Assembly (NCBI GenBank): GCA_025201845.1
Contig: MU603995.1
Location: 28,060-92,059, forward strand
Length of the DNA: 64,000 nucleotides
Direction of reading: 5' to 3'
From: Martensiomyces pterosporus
Taxonomy: Eukaryota; Kickxellomycota; Kickxellomycetes; Kickxellales; Kickxellaceae
Shown here: piece after piece, positions 29,164 to 39,003 of the stretch
Numbering within the stretch: the first letter of the stretch is position 1
How the letters are laid out: every line of letters begins with the position of its first letter
Made by a program: the position numbers and the translations under genes
The notes under the pieces: model-generated
The model's input: only the letters and a program-made list of their open reading frames with translations
What the model was told of the DNA's origin: nothing
Database searches by the model: none

Positions 29164-30069
29164 ATGGCGGACGCTAGCGGGTCGTTCATTATCCGAGATG
29201 TGTGGGAAAGCAATTTGGAGGAGGAGTTTGCGGCGATTCGCAAGCTCATACACCAGTACCCGTACGTGGCAATGGACACAGAGTTCCCGGGCGTAGTGGC
29301 ACGGCCAATTGGGAGCTTTAGCTCGACGTCAGACTACCATTACCAGCTCCTGCGCTGCAACGTCGACATCCTCAACATCATCCAGCTGGGCATCACCCTG
29401 ATGGACGAGAGCGGCAACCCGCCTCCGGGGGTGTGCTCGTGGCAGTTCAACTTCAAATTCAGCCTGACGAATGACATGTACGCACAAGAGTCCATCGACT
29501 TGCTGACAAAGTCGGGCATTGATTTCCTGAAGAACGAGGAGTTTGGCATCGACGCCCTGCACTTTGGCGAGCTCTTGACGGACTCGGGCATGGTTCTGTT
29601 CAAGCAAGTCAAGTGGGTGTCGTTCCACAGCGGATACGACTTTGGATACCTGCTGAAGCTCCTCACGTGCAACTCGCTGCCCGAGGATGAGGACGGGTTC
29701 TTTGAAATCCTGCACACGTTCTTCCCAGGCATCTACGACATAAAGTACATGATGAGGAGCTGTCGGACGCTCAAGGGAGGACTGCAGGATGTGGCGGACG
29801 ACTTGGAGGTGCCCAGGATAGGTCCCCAGCACCAAGCGGGCTCAGACAGTCTGCTGACCGCAATGACGTTTTTCAAGCTGCGCGAAAAGTACTTTGAGGA
29901 CTGCATCGAGGAGCCAAAGTATCTGGGCCATCTGTTTGGGCTGGGGTCAAACACATTCCAATCGTCGTCACAGGCAGCCAACGCTGCAGCTACTGCTGGC
30001 AGCACAGCGCCGGCCAATGCTTCCTCTGCTGCCTCTACTGCTACTGCCACCGCGACTATTGCTGCATAG
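29164..30069 (+). CDS. POP2: CCR4-NOT deadenylase subunit CAF1/POP2
   Basis: A 301-residue 3'-5' exonuclease of the DEDD class that shortens mRNA poly(A) tails as part of CCR4-NOT. Visible catalytic residues are Asp38 and Glu40 in MDTEF, Asp159 in HSGYDFGYL and Asp228 in AGSDSLLT, so the active site is complete (yeast Pop2 has altered residues here). The sequence follows human CNOT7/8 closely from IRDVWESNL to YLGHLFGLG. The final 45 residues are an Ala/Ser/Thr-rich tail that CNOT7 lacks. Single exon; it converges with the nucleotide-sugar transporter gene. Confidence 0.97.
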   Translation: MADASGSFIIRDVWESNLEEEFAAIRKLIHQYPYVAMDTEFPGVVARPIGSFSSTSDYHYQLLRCNVDILNIIQLGITLMDESGNPPPGVCSWQFNFKFSLTNDMYAQESIDLLTKSGIDFLKNEEFGIDALHFGELLTDSGMVLFKQVKWVSFHSGYDFGYLLKLLTCNSLPEDEDGFFEILHTFFPGIYDIKYMMRSCRTLKGGLQDVADDLEVPRIGPQHQAGSDSLLTAMTFFKLREKYFEDCIEEPKYLGHLFGLGSNTFQSSSQAANAAATAGSTAPANASSAASTATATATIAA

Positions 30070-30304
30070 ACGGTATCCATGTGTTGTTTAGCCCGCCTCT
30101 TTATATTATTTCTGTGTGCTTCTGCCAAGCTCCCCATTACCACTCTCGCCTTCTTTCGGTCCAAATCCATCTCGTGCTTGTCCAAGAAATGGTGCTGATT
30201 GATGGGCACTGCAAGGCTACAAGTGCCAAATGTGGAGAGGACGAGGGAATGTAAGCAAAGGAAGCGAATCTAAAGATTAGGAAAGCATAATGCCAGAGCG
30301 GCCA

Positions 30305-31447
30305 TTAGACCACCTTGACGTTAAACTTTCTGTTGTCGCCATGCATCTCGTTCATCTGAATGCCCTCGGCGTCGTCCTGGCGAGCGATAGGCAGGGTCTC
30401 CTCGGAGCGAGCAGACGGCGAGTCCGCGCCGCTAGGTCCGGCGCTGCCAGATGGCGCTGGTTTCTTGGGGGCATTGCCGTACTTGCCATACATGTAAGTG
30501 GCGTAAATGACCAGCGCAGTGCCGGCAATGAAGGAGCCAGTGATGTGGAAATCAAAGATCCACACAGAAGCCAGGCACGAGAGGATGATCGAGATGCTGG
30601 TGGCGAACCCCTTGAGGATGTTGTCGGCGTACTTGACCACAACGGCCACAATAAGACCGCCAACAGCCTGGCAGGCAATGGCACCAATGGTCCACCCAGT
30701 GTATCCGTAGAAGAACCCGTTTTCTCTGACGCCCTGGCCGTCGACAACGAGGACGCCAAAGAGCGCAGGGATGGTCGAGAACAGCGACAGCTGGACGTTG
30801 CGCGTCCACACGGACTTGCGCGAGCCCTTGAGCACCTTTTCAAAGTAAACACCCGCAAGGCCCGAGAGGATGCAGGCGACCATAACAGTCAGCAGACCCA
30901 TCAGCCTGGTCGACGCAGCAGCAGAGGCGGCGGCGGCGGTAGCTGAGGCAGCTGCGTCTTGGCCACTGGGCAGCTGCACAAGGATGACGCCAATGGTGAG
31001 GGCGAACAGCGAGATCCAGCGCATCATCCCTAGGGCAGTGCCAAGCAGAATGACTGAGCACAAGGCGGTGGTCAGGATCTTGAGCTGGTATGTGACCTGG
31101 AAAGTAGCAGCATCCAGCAGGGAAACGGCCACGTACTGCAGGTTGTTTTGGATGGTGTAGAGGCCGGCTGGGATAAGCATCTTCCAGCTGTCGCCTCCCA
31201 GAATATCGGTGTACACGCGTCTTGGCTCAAAGCGACCGTCGTTCTCTCTGATACTCTCCTTGGCCGAGATGAACAGGCATACGCAGAATTTGGTCAGCTC
31301 GCTGAGGAGCACAGCTGTGGATGTGTAGTAGCGCACGTCGCTGACTACGCGCGAGTACCGCATAACCAGCACAAGCATGCTGTTCTGCACTGTCAGAATC
31401 ACCAGCGATATGTACTTGAGCGGAATACCAAAGAACTCGGGCGCCAT
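30305..31447 (-). CDS. Nucleotide-sugar transporter, SLC35A type (UDP-galactose/UDP-GlcNAc)
   Basis: A 380-residue Golgi membrane antiporter with about ten hydrophobic segments. The start is the ATG at 31447 (MAPEFFGIPLKYISL). Family phrases include LLSELTKF near residue 50, AGLYTIQNNLQYVAVSLLDA near 95, TYQLKILTTALCSV near 120, GVYFEKVLKGS and YADNILKGFATSISIILSC. These match UDP-galactose transporters such as fission yeast Gms1 and animal SLC35A2/A3; the exact sugar cannot be read from the sequence. The C-terminal 55 residues are hydrophilic and Ser/Pro rich and end FNVKVV, where the final valine may serve endoplasmic-reticulum exit. An Ala-rich loop sits near residues 165-180. Confidence 0.93.
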   Translation of the reverse strand: MAPEFFGIPLKYISLVILTVQNSMLVLVMRYSRVVSDVRYYTSTAVLLSELTKFCVCLFISAKESIRENDGRFEPRRVYTDILGGDSWKMLIPAGLYTIQNNLQYVAVSLLDAATFQVTYQLKILTTALCSVILLGTALGMMRWISLFALTIGVILVQLPSGQDAAASATAAAASAAASTRLMGLLTVMVACILSGLAGVYFEKVLKGSRKSVWTRNVQLSLFSTIPALFGVLVVDGQGVRENGFFYGYTGWTIGAIACQAVGGLIVAVVVKYADNILKGFATSISIILSCLASVWIFDFHITGSFIAGTALVIYATYMYGKYGNAPKKPAPSGSAGPSGADSPSARSEETLPIARQDDAEGIQMNEMHGDNRKFNVKVV

Positions 31448-32164
31448 TGTGTTTGTTTGCTGTTACTGCTGTTGTTGCCGTTGCTGTTGCTGCTGCCGCT
31501 ATAAATCCCCTTCGTGCTGCGTTTTTTGTTTGCGTGTGGGGATGGGGGAAAGGATGGTACGAGAGGGCACTGCTAGGTGCTTTGGTGCTGCCCAAGGCGG
31601 GGAATAGTGTAGTAGACGTAAAAAGAAGAGGCGCTGTTCTACACTGTCGCTCCCACACTACAAAGAAGCTGTATAGAGCAAAAGAGCGGCGGTGTGCTGT
31701 GCTGTGCTGTGCTGTGCTTTGTTCGACAGGTGCCAGAAACTGAATATAAGAGAAAAAGCGCTTAGCGCGAGGTTTGCAGAGAAAGGAAAGGACAGGCCGT
31801 ACAGGAAATCAGGCTACCCGCGGCTCCACCAAAAAGGCGGTGCAGTTCTGGGCCCTAGCCGATATTTGCGAGAGAGGAAAAAATAGCTTTTTGCAGCACA
31901 GCCCGCGCAGATCTCTCAACCTCTTCCTAGTCTCTCCGCACACAATCCCCTCACAACCCACATGGACTACCCCTATCCCCCCACACACCACAGCCCATCC
32001 TCTTCAGGGCCACACAATCCCATTATTCCACGCCTGCATGCCATTGGCCCACAGCTACTGGGCGCCTGCGAGCCACTCCATGCACACTTTACACGCTCAA
32101 GGACAGCTCTTACGCCATATAGGGATCGTGCGCGCCTTGTCTGCCCAGAATCCGAAAGAACGCA
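31448..32164. promoter_or_regulatory. Divergent region between the sugar transporter and the GSKIP-domain gene, with an upstream ORF
   Basis: A 717-base spacer with a (TGTGC)5 repeat and a CT-rich stretch at 31895-31975. An ATG at 31962 opens a 68-codon Pro/His-rich frame (MDYPYPPTHHSPSSSG) whose TGA at 32166-32168 overlaps the ATG of the next gene as ATGA. It could be a translated upstream ORF, part of an unrecognised first exon, or chance. Confidence 0.4.
31693..31717. repeat. (TGTGC)5 pentanucleotide repeat
   Basis: Five perfect TGTGC units in the divergent promoter region. Confidence 0.9.
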
Positions 32165-32584
32165 ATGAAGATCACCCAGGAGGATGGCCTGCTGAACGAG
32201 TTCTTGATCGAGCTCAGGGAGCACGAGTACGGATTCTTGGAGTTCACGTCGCCTACGGTGACACCCGCATCCGGAAGCACGTCCCGGCTCGATGCCCAGC
32301 TGCAAGTAGAGTCCACGCTGACGCTGATCGAGGGAGGCAGAGTCTCGGTTGCTCTGGACACATCCGGATACACCGTCCAGGGCATTGATTCTGTCGATGC
32401 AGAGAAGAGGCAGGCAAGCGTGGGTGGGCAGCATGTCGGCACAACATTCGAGTCGCTGACCGCGCTGCTGTCCACGCTAAGCCCAAAGTTCAACGAAAAG
32501 ATGCACGACAAACTGTGCGCCAAGCTCCAGGCGCTGGCAGATGCGCAGACAAAAGACCGCTTTGGCGGCACAGAGGCTCTCTGA
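32165..32584 (+). CDS. GSKIP-domain protein
   Basis: A 139-residue protein that appears to be a stand-alone GSKIP domain (the fold also found near the N-terminus of CLU/clustered-mitochondria proteins). The key stretch reads TLIEGGRVSVALDTSGYTVQ, then FESLTALLSTLSPKFNEKMHDKL; it parallels animal GSKIP, where Y.LELTEAGLKVVGY is followed by a helix with SLLDTLSPAYREAF. In animals GSKIP binds GSK3-beta and the PKA regulatory subunit. Whether the fungal protein does so is inference; the GSK3-binding C-terminus of animal GSKIP is not clearly conserved here. The start is the ATG at 32165, which overlaps the stop of an upstream frame. Confidence 0.75.
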   Translation: MKITQEDGLLNEFLIELREHEYGFLEFTSPTVTPASGSTSRLDAQLQVESTLTLIEGGRVSVALDTSGYTVQGIDSVDAEKRQASVGGQHVGTTFESLTALLSTLSPKFNEKMHDKLCAKLQALADAQTKDRFGGTEAL

Positions 32585-33128
32585 CACATAGAACCAATGC
32601 CTAGCTAGCCGCGTCTTTCTCTTGCCTGCGCGGGTCTATGCAATTAGGGATCAGTGACTGCAGATCCTAGCTTCCCAGCGCCGCGCGGCGCGGGTCCCAG
32701 ACCACGCCTAGCTCAGAGAGAGGCGCGCAAAGCGCCATCCAAGCCAAAGCAGCACCAGCTCACGAAGCACAACATTCTCTCAGTGGCTGCAGCAGAGCCA
32801 CACGAGGGGGAGGGCGTGGGCGGAGCGGAACACCAGCGACGCCTAAGGGGGAGCCATTCAGCACTCCCCCATCAAAAATCAAGTGACCAATCCGCTTGTA
32901 CAGCCTCTGAAATTTCTTTTCTCTTTTCTTCTCCCGTCATTCCACAAATTTAATACTTGCTCATACCTTTTTCTTTCTTCACTATTCCTCTTTAGTATCT
33001 TTTTTAGAAGAAAAGACAAAAGCAAGAAAGCGCGCCACAGTCAAAGACTAGCTCCAGCTTCCTCAGCAAATCTAACAACCAATCTCTCTATATTTCCTTT
33101 TTATTGCTCTTATTGTTTGCGCTGCTTC
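32585..33128. other. Intergenic: promoter of the BZW-like gene
   Basis: A 544-base spacer. It holds a 14-base GC palindrome at 32678-32691 (GCGCCGCGCGGCGC) and, nearer the next gene, a strongly CT/T-rich tract (about 32905-33000) typical of highly expressed fungal genes. No tRNA-like fold was found. Confidence 0.5.
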
Positions 33129-34730
33129 ATGAGTACTCAAGTCTCCAACGAAAAGCCCACTTTGAATGGTGTTAGGATCCGTGCCCGCAAAGTAAGTCTA
33201 CACATGGCTCTGTCCGTGGCCATTTCAGCTGGATGAGAGCAAGCAGCCAGCAATGGTTGTTTCTGACGCAGCAGCAGCCACCCAAGACTAACACCCCTGC
33301 TACTACGCCTGTTTCTATTGCAATCTACCTTAGCGTGACGCAAAGGCTAATGCCAAGTATGAGCCTGAAGGTAAGAAACCTCAACTGAAATCCAAGTCCG
33401 GTTCGCATGCTGGCGGCACTTGAAGAAGCAGCGCAAGACACGCCAAAGACACGCAGCACACATGCTAACCACACATATGCTACTCGCTTTTGCGCTCGCC
33501 TGGCCCCTAGACTTCAGGGATAATATTTTCCAGGTAATTGAAGGCATCGAGCCCACCGACTTTTCCAAGATCTCTAGCGCCCTTGACACCGCTGGCAACA
33601 GTCTCGACTACCGCCGCTACGGAGACACATTTTTCGAAATCCTTGTGACCGGAGGAATCATCGCACCAGGAGGCATCATTGAGGATGACGAGGAGTACGG
33701 CAAGCTGCCATTCAGCCTTTTCGTTCTTGCTCAGGGCGACGACATGCTCTCGGGCGCTCAGGACTGGGCCAAGCTGATCTCGCGCCTGACCCGCAGGTAC
33801 AAGTACCTCGAGCGCATTTTCGCCGAGTCTTCCAAGCACATTTTGGAGAACATCCACCGCTACTCCGAGGAGGACAACAGGAGGCTGTCCACCGGGCTCG
33901 GAGTCCTGGCATCCATTGGCTTCCTGCCCATGGACCCCCTGAAGGTTCTGCAGAAGGACCATTTGGTCAAGGATGGCCTGGCCCTGAGGTTCATCACCGA
34001 TCTTCTGCGTGTCTACCTGAAGGACCACACTTCGAAGCAGCTGCACAACGCCCTGGTTGCTGCCAAGATCCCCTACCTGATCGAGTTCTTCCCGCCCAAC
34101 AAGCGCGACGACGACTGCTTTGCCCGCCACTTTGAGGCTGAGGACATGCCCGAGCTCATCGAGCTCCACCTCGCCTCCCAGGCCAATGCCAGCCGCAGCG
34201 AGTTTGCCGCAGCGATCGAGCGCATCCTGCGCACAGCCAAGGCTAACGACGAGGACGAGGATGAAGACGACATTCTTGCCGTAAACACCGAGATGGCCAG
34301 GGCTGCCAAGCAAGCCATGAAGACCAACGGGTGGTCCGAGGACGAAGCCGTTGTTCTCGTTTGGGACGGCATTCTGGGCGCCGTCGACTGGGCCATGAAA
34401 TCCGAGCAAGTCGAGATCCAGGCCCTCAACCAGGTCAAGCGCTACTCGCCCGTGCTGGAGGTCCTCACCACCACGCCCAAGTCCGAGATCAAGCTCCTGC
34501 AGCACGTCCAGCTCTACATTTACGAGGACGCCAAGCTGATGAAGTACTTTAGCCGCATCATCCAGCAGCTTTACCAGGACGATGTTCTCTCTGACTCGGC
34601 CATCCTCTTCTGGGCAAAGAAGGGAGTCAAGCCTCAGGGCAAGGCTGTTTTCCTCAAGCAGACTGAGCGCCTCATCAAGTTCCTTGAGGAGGAGGGCGAG
34701 GACGACGACTCGGACGAGGACTCGGAGTAG
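33129..34730 (+). CDS. eIF5-mimic protein (BZW1/BZW2, 5MP), three exons
   Basis: 439 residues from exons 33129-33191, 33334-33370 and 33511-34730 (donors GTAAGT and GTAAGA; acceptors TTAG and CTAG). The opening EKPTLNGVRIRARKRDAKA matches the BZW N-terminus, which is HEAT-like in structure. SLDYRRYGDTFFEILVTGG, LTRRYKYLERIF and EFFPPNKR follow animal BZW closely. The C-terminal W2 domain (about 280-425) ends in the aromatic/acidic segment ERLIKFLEEEGEDDDSDEDSE. In animals these proteins bind eIF2 and eIF3 and compete with eIF5, tightening start-codon choice. Ascomycete yeasts lack this protein as far as I know, so its presence supports an early-diverging fungus. Confidence 0.93.
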
Positions 34731-35210
34731 CATGCTCAAAGCAGCACTGCCGCTTTGAAGGATACGACTGGCGCAAACACCCACCCCCAAGCAGCCCTCT
34801 GCTCTCTGGCCAGCACCCCCTCTACCTTTCTCGCTCATCCCAGCTACGATTTAACATACTCCTCCTACTCCAATAAACCATGCTGCCTGGGCTACTTGCG
34901 AAGCAATGTCTCACACGTGACTATTCTGGCCCCATCACTGCTGATAAGCTGGCTTCCGGCTGTTTGCAGGCAAGGCGTGTCTAGCGAAGCTGATCGCAGG
35001 CACAAGGATCTTTTAGTGCTTCTCCGCCTGGCTGACGCTTTGCCCCTGCCTCCTTTTCTCCTTTACGCTTCTTCTGTTTTGCATTCGCAATTTGCTTGAA
35101 ATCAAAGCAAGCAGCAGCGCTCCTCGGCTAGACGACGTGTGTTTTGGTGGCATAGACGAACACTCCTTTTATATCACGATAAACAGCTTCCTGCCTGCTT
35201 AAAGCCTAGC
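34731..35210. other. Intergenic: BZW 3' end and PTC7 promoter
   Basis: A 480-base spacer between two plus-strand genes. CT-rich DNA at about 35025-35080 probably belongs to the PTC7 promoter. Nothing else is seen. Confidence 0.4.
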
Positions 35211-36440
35211 ATGACAGCGGGAATCAGAAATGCGCTGGGGCCCAGGTTCCAAGCGATATTGGCGTCTGCGTGGATTTCGAAGCGCGCCGCGTCCAAATAC
35301 GTCCAAGAGTACGTCAAGCTTATTCAGGACGAGAGCAAGAGCAAGAGCATCGGCGAGCGCGAGCCCATAGCCTTTGCACCGCCCATCCAGGTCCAGGTGC
35401 TTGATATCAGCGAGGGAGCCCCCTATGAGGCTCTGGATGCCATTAACGGCGGCGAGGACTCGCTGTTCCACGCGCGCACCAAGCAAAACCTGGTTTATGG
35501 CGTTGCTGATGGCGTCGGTGGGTGGAACGAATCAGGAATCGACCCATCGGTGTTCAGTCGCTCGCTGACGGCCTATTCGACTGACGCTGCTCAGCACAGC
35601 TTCCTCCTGCACGACTCGGATGAGGCTGACCCGAAGGACATCATGCGCAGGGCGTTTGCTGGAATGAGACACGACGGCATTCCGGCGTATGGGAGCAGCA
35701 CGGAGCTTATCATGAGCCTCTCGTTGGCGTCAGGCAAGCTCCGCACAGCGCAGTTGGGCGACTCCACCTACATCGTGCTGGACGGCAAGCAAAAGGCAAA
35801 ATTCGTCTCGGCTGAGCAGCAGCACCGGTTTAATATGCCATATCAGCTCACCATCCCGCCCACTGGCGACGGCCCGCCGCCTCTGCCCAAATCCGGCGAG
35901 AACGAGGACGGCGAGGACAGTGCCCAGTTCTTCCGCCCGCGACCACCGGGCCCTAGCGGCAGCCCCGAGGCACAGGACGCAAGGAAGCAGATAGAGAGCG
36001 ACGACTTTGTGGATCTGACTGCAGTTGGGTTTGATACGCCCAATGATGCGCGCGAGGACTCGCATAGCCTCAGCCATAACGACGTTGTGGTTGCCGCTAC
36101 CGATGGCCTGTTTGACAACGTGCATGTCGAGGAGGTCGAGAAGCTCGCTGAGCGGTTCATGGATGCCATCGAGAAGATCAAGGGGCTCAAGTCAAAGGTC
36201 TCTGGCCGTCCTGCTGCCGCCGACCTCTTTGGCGGTCTGGCTTACAGCGTGGCTGCTCAAGCCGTGGCCAACTACATCCAGCACGATCTGCGCTCGCCAT
36301 TTGCGGAGCGCGCCAAGCTGGCCGGCTACAGCTTCGCTGGCGGCAAGCCCGACGACGTTACTGTGATGATCGCGTGGATACGCGATACCGCAAAGGTCCA
36401 AGCCGAGGCCCGGATCCAGGAAATGAACGCCAAGCTTTAG
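35211..36440 (+). CDS. PTC7: PP2C-type protein phosphatase, PTC7-like
   Basis: A 409-residue metal-dependent Ser/Thr phosphatase. The start at 35211 gives MTAGIRNALGPRFQAILASAW, an amphipathic, Arg-containing N-terminus that fits a mitochondrial presequence. Metal-binding and catalytic motifs are visible: VYGVADGVGGWNESGIDPS, the central GSSTELIMSL and QLGDS strands, DVVVAATDGLFDNV, and GKPDDVTVMIAWI near the end. Yeast Ptc7 dephosphorylates coenzyme Q biosynthesis proteins in mitochondria. A Pro-rich insert with acidic residues (about 225-270) lies between strands and is longer than in yeast. Single exon. Confidence 0.92.
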   Translation: MTAGIRNALGPRFQAILASAWISKRAASKYVQEYVKLIQDESKSKSIGEREPIAFAPPIQVQVLDISEGAPYEALDAINGGEDSLFHARTKQNLVYGVADGVGGWNESGIDPSVFSRSLTAYSTDAAQHSFLLHDSDEADPKDIMRRAFAGMRHDGIPAYGSSTELIMSLSLASGKLRTAQLGDSTYIVLDGKQKAKFVSAEQQHRFNMPYQLTIPPTGDGPPPLPKSGENEDGEDSAQFFRPRPPGPSGSPEAQDARKQIESDDFVDLTAVGFDTPNDAREDSHSLSHNDVVVAATDGLFDNVHVEEVEKLAERFMDAIEKIKGLKSKVSGRPAAADLFGGLAYSVAAQAVANYIQHDLRSPFAERAKLAGYSFAGGKPDDVTVMIAWIRDTAKVQAEARIQEMNAKL

Positions 36441-36647
36441 ACCCCCCACATGCCTGCTCCATTCACAGCAAACGAAAAAAAAAAAAATTCCCCCCGGGCA
36501 CAGCACCATCTGGCATGCATACCACTCGCAAGGTTTGAATAAATGCGGGCTGTATTTTCCACACAACTAAACGATTTTACAACGTAGATAAAATCAGAGA
36601 CCAGCAGGTGGCCGCAAAATGCGTTTCTGCGCCAAAACAGACTCTGC

Positions 36648-37336
36648 TTAGAGGTTAAGCTTGGTGCGGCGCCAGTGGCGGCGCTTGGCGTTGTAGCGGA
36701 TCTTAGTGTCCGACTTGAAACGGAACCAGGTGGGGATGGGGCGGTTCTGCTTCTGCTTCTTGCCCAGAATGCGCTTAACGCGGAAGGTCTTGTTGGAAGG
36801 CTACAGTGGTGCAAAACAGGGAGTAGAGATGCAGGCGCTGGGCAAATTGCTGTGGTTTTAGTACTTGCGTATGCCAGTGCCAAGGTCGCTGCCGCTGCTG
36901 CGCCGGTCGCAGCGCAAAAGCATGCCCTGTTTTGTTTATGCGAGCTAGGTGGTGGCGAGGGATTGCGCTGTGGATTTGGAGCTCCTGCTGCTGCGATTCA
37001 GCATTCGCGCAGTTCGCCGCCTACTTGCTCGGTCTGAGCTCCGTCGCCGAGAAAGCGCCAGCTACGGTCTTATTTCAGCGCCTAGCGTGGAAGCAACAGC
37101 CCGATAGCAGCTCTCGAGCCGCATTGCGGGATTGGGGCGCGTGGGTCTCTGCGAAATTCGCCAATTTCCCCATTCGCTCATTTCGCAAGGGCGGCGAGAA
37201 AAGCCCAGCAGTCACCCGTGTTGCATCCACAGAGCTGTATCCAACCGCCGTGCCCGCGCATCCATCCCGACCCAAATCCATCGCCACGCATCCAACGCCG
37301 CCCACCTGTGCGTTCAGTGTCTGCGATATATACCAT
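36648..37336 (-). CDS. RPL39: Ribosomal protein eL39, two exons
   Basis: The main exon (36800-36648) encodes [18 protein letters not shown]...[14 protein letters not shown], an unmistakable eL39, with the stop at 36650-36648. It lacks a start codon and is preceded by the acceptor CACTGTAG. Adding a single ATG codon gives the standard 51 residues. The only upstream ATG directly followed by GT that I find is at 37336-37334 (ATG then GTATAT), so I infer a one-codon first coding exon and a 533-nt intron. The protein sits in the large ribosomal subunit near the exit tunnel. The gene would be divergent from eL36 with about 326 bases between start codons. The exon 2 call is firm; the start is inferred. 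Confidence 0.85.
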
Positions 37337-37662
37337 TTTTGTGTGTCAAACCTTTAGTCCAAGAGTTTAGAAAGAAAGATGCCATCCTCTGCGCGCTGTC
37401 TCGCAGTGTGTTTTGTTGAAAGTTGCGCCCAGCCCAATATAATCGGCTCTGGCAGTAGGACCGCAAACGCGAGCCGAGCCGAGCATTTTCGTGCTCTTTC
37501 CACAAGGGCTTGGTGGCTCTTCAACACCACTTGGCGCATTTTGCACACGCGTTGAGGCTGGCTTTGCCGCCCAGCCAAAGAAGAGCAAAACTAAGCGTGT
37601 AGCGCCGGACTGGGTGGGATCCTCCTCTTTTCTCACAGTAGCCGAATCTATCGACAGAAAAA
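37337..37662. promoter_or_regulatory. Putative shared promoter of eL39 and eL36
   Basis: These 326 bases separate the inferred eL39 ATG from the eL36 ATG. No clear TATA box is visible. A common promoter for two large-subunit proteins would allow matched expression, but this depends on the eL39 start being right. Confidence 0.4.
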
Positions 37663-38635
37663 ATGGTTGCGACAAAGTCTGGAATCAAGTATGGCGCCAA
37701 CGCCGGTTTTGTGACTGCCCGCCGCGAGCTCAAGCAGCGCCCCTCTGACCGCAAGGGTGTAAGTATCGCCGCATCCATTCGCTAGATGCGCATCCATCGG
37801 GACATTTGCCGTTAGTGCGCTTGAAATCGGAGAGCTGGCTGCCCATATTGGAATTCGGAGTGGAATGGCAGCGGAATGCGCAAAGCTGGGCTATTTGGAG
37901 TGGAGTGAATTTGCTGTTTGGAATCGTGGCTATTGCAGCTGGGTCGAATGCCGCAATTTGGAGCGCGAATCTGCTGGGCTGAGGGGCTATTTCGCACCCT
38001 GGTTCTAGCTTGGAGCGGAGCAGCCTGGGTAGAGCACAAGTTTGGCGTCTGCTAGCCAGCGTCGAGTATTGCTTGTGAGAGGCCCACACGCCGACCTCCT
38101 GCTAGCCAGTGCCTGGTAAAACAAGCGCAGCCCACGTATGTCGCAGTCGCAGAGCGCAGCGCCAGCCAACTTAGGAGTGCGCGTCCTCAGCCTTGGCTGT
38201 TTGGTTACCGTCAACAACAGCAGCATAGGCCGGAGCGCATGCAGCGGTGCCTGTTCCCTCCGATTTTATTGGCGTCGCCAGCTCTCATTTAGGCGCTACT
38301 GACCACACCCGTGCTTGTGTGCTAGCAAGGCCCACGATGTATGTGCTCCAAAAGAGCAGGTCTCTATGTCTGATACTAATTGGGGCCCAATCTTTCTGAC
38401 AATGTCCTTTCATTCTGCGTAGTCTGCTCACTCCAAGCACAACACCTTCGTTAAGGACCTGATCCGCGAGGTCGCTGGATTCGCTCCCTACGAGCGTCGC
38501 ATCATGGAGCTCCTCAAGAACTCCCGCGACAAGCGCGCCCGTAAGCTCGGCAAGAAGCGCCTCGGCACCCTCCGCCGCTCCAAGAAGAAGGTCGATGAGC
38601 TCTCCAACATCCTTGCTGCTGCTCGCCGCCACTAA
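37663..38635 (+). CDS. RPL36: Ribosomal protein eL36, two exons
   Basis: 102 residues from exons 37663-37758 and 38423-38635. The donor GTAAGT and acceptor CGTAG enclose a 664-nt intron, long for this window. The N-terminus is [22 protein letters not shown]; the second exon carries [20 protein letters not shown] and the ending [10 protein letters not shown], which are diagnostic of eL36 in the large subunit. Long first introns in ribosomal protein genes are common in fungi and can carry snoRNAs; I could not identify C/D or H/ACA boxes with confidence here. Confidence 0.96.
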
Positions 38636-39003
38636 GTAGTAGGGAGGGATTCCTTCACGCTGCTTTATCCCCTTTTTCTCCAAAGTAGATTTGTACTTCT
38701 TTGGCGTTTGCAATCTTGTCACAAGCACCCTTTATTTGGAATTGATGACGTTTTGTGGATACTCTGATTAATGCAGCACCATGCTTGTGGCTCCAGAGGG
38801 CATACTGGGCGTGCGTGCGTGTGCTGTTTAAACTGGGGCTCATATTTGAGTCTTGAAAGGCTCAACAGCGGAGGTGGAAGAAGGGAATGAAAACAGGGAA
38901 ATTCCAGCACAAGCTGTCCAGAAATATACGTGTAGATAGATGCGTTTGAATTGCAGCCTGGGCTGTATGAAGAGCTGCGTTGGGCACATGTCGCAGCCAC
39001 AGC
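38636..39003. other. Convergent 3' regions of eL36 and ARPC4
   Basis: A 368-base spacer between convergent genes. I see no coding or RNA signal. Confidence 0.4.

Noticed and set aside
32585..33128. Possible tRNA or structured RNA around the GC palindrome at 32678
   Set aside because: No cloverleaf, no A or B box consensus; only a 14-base palindrome.
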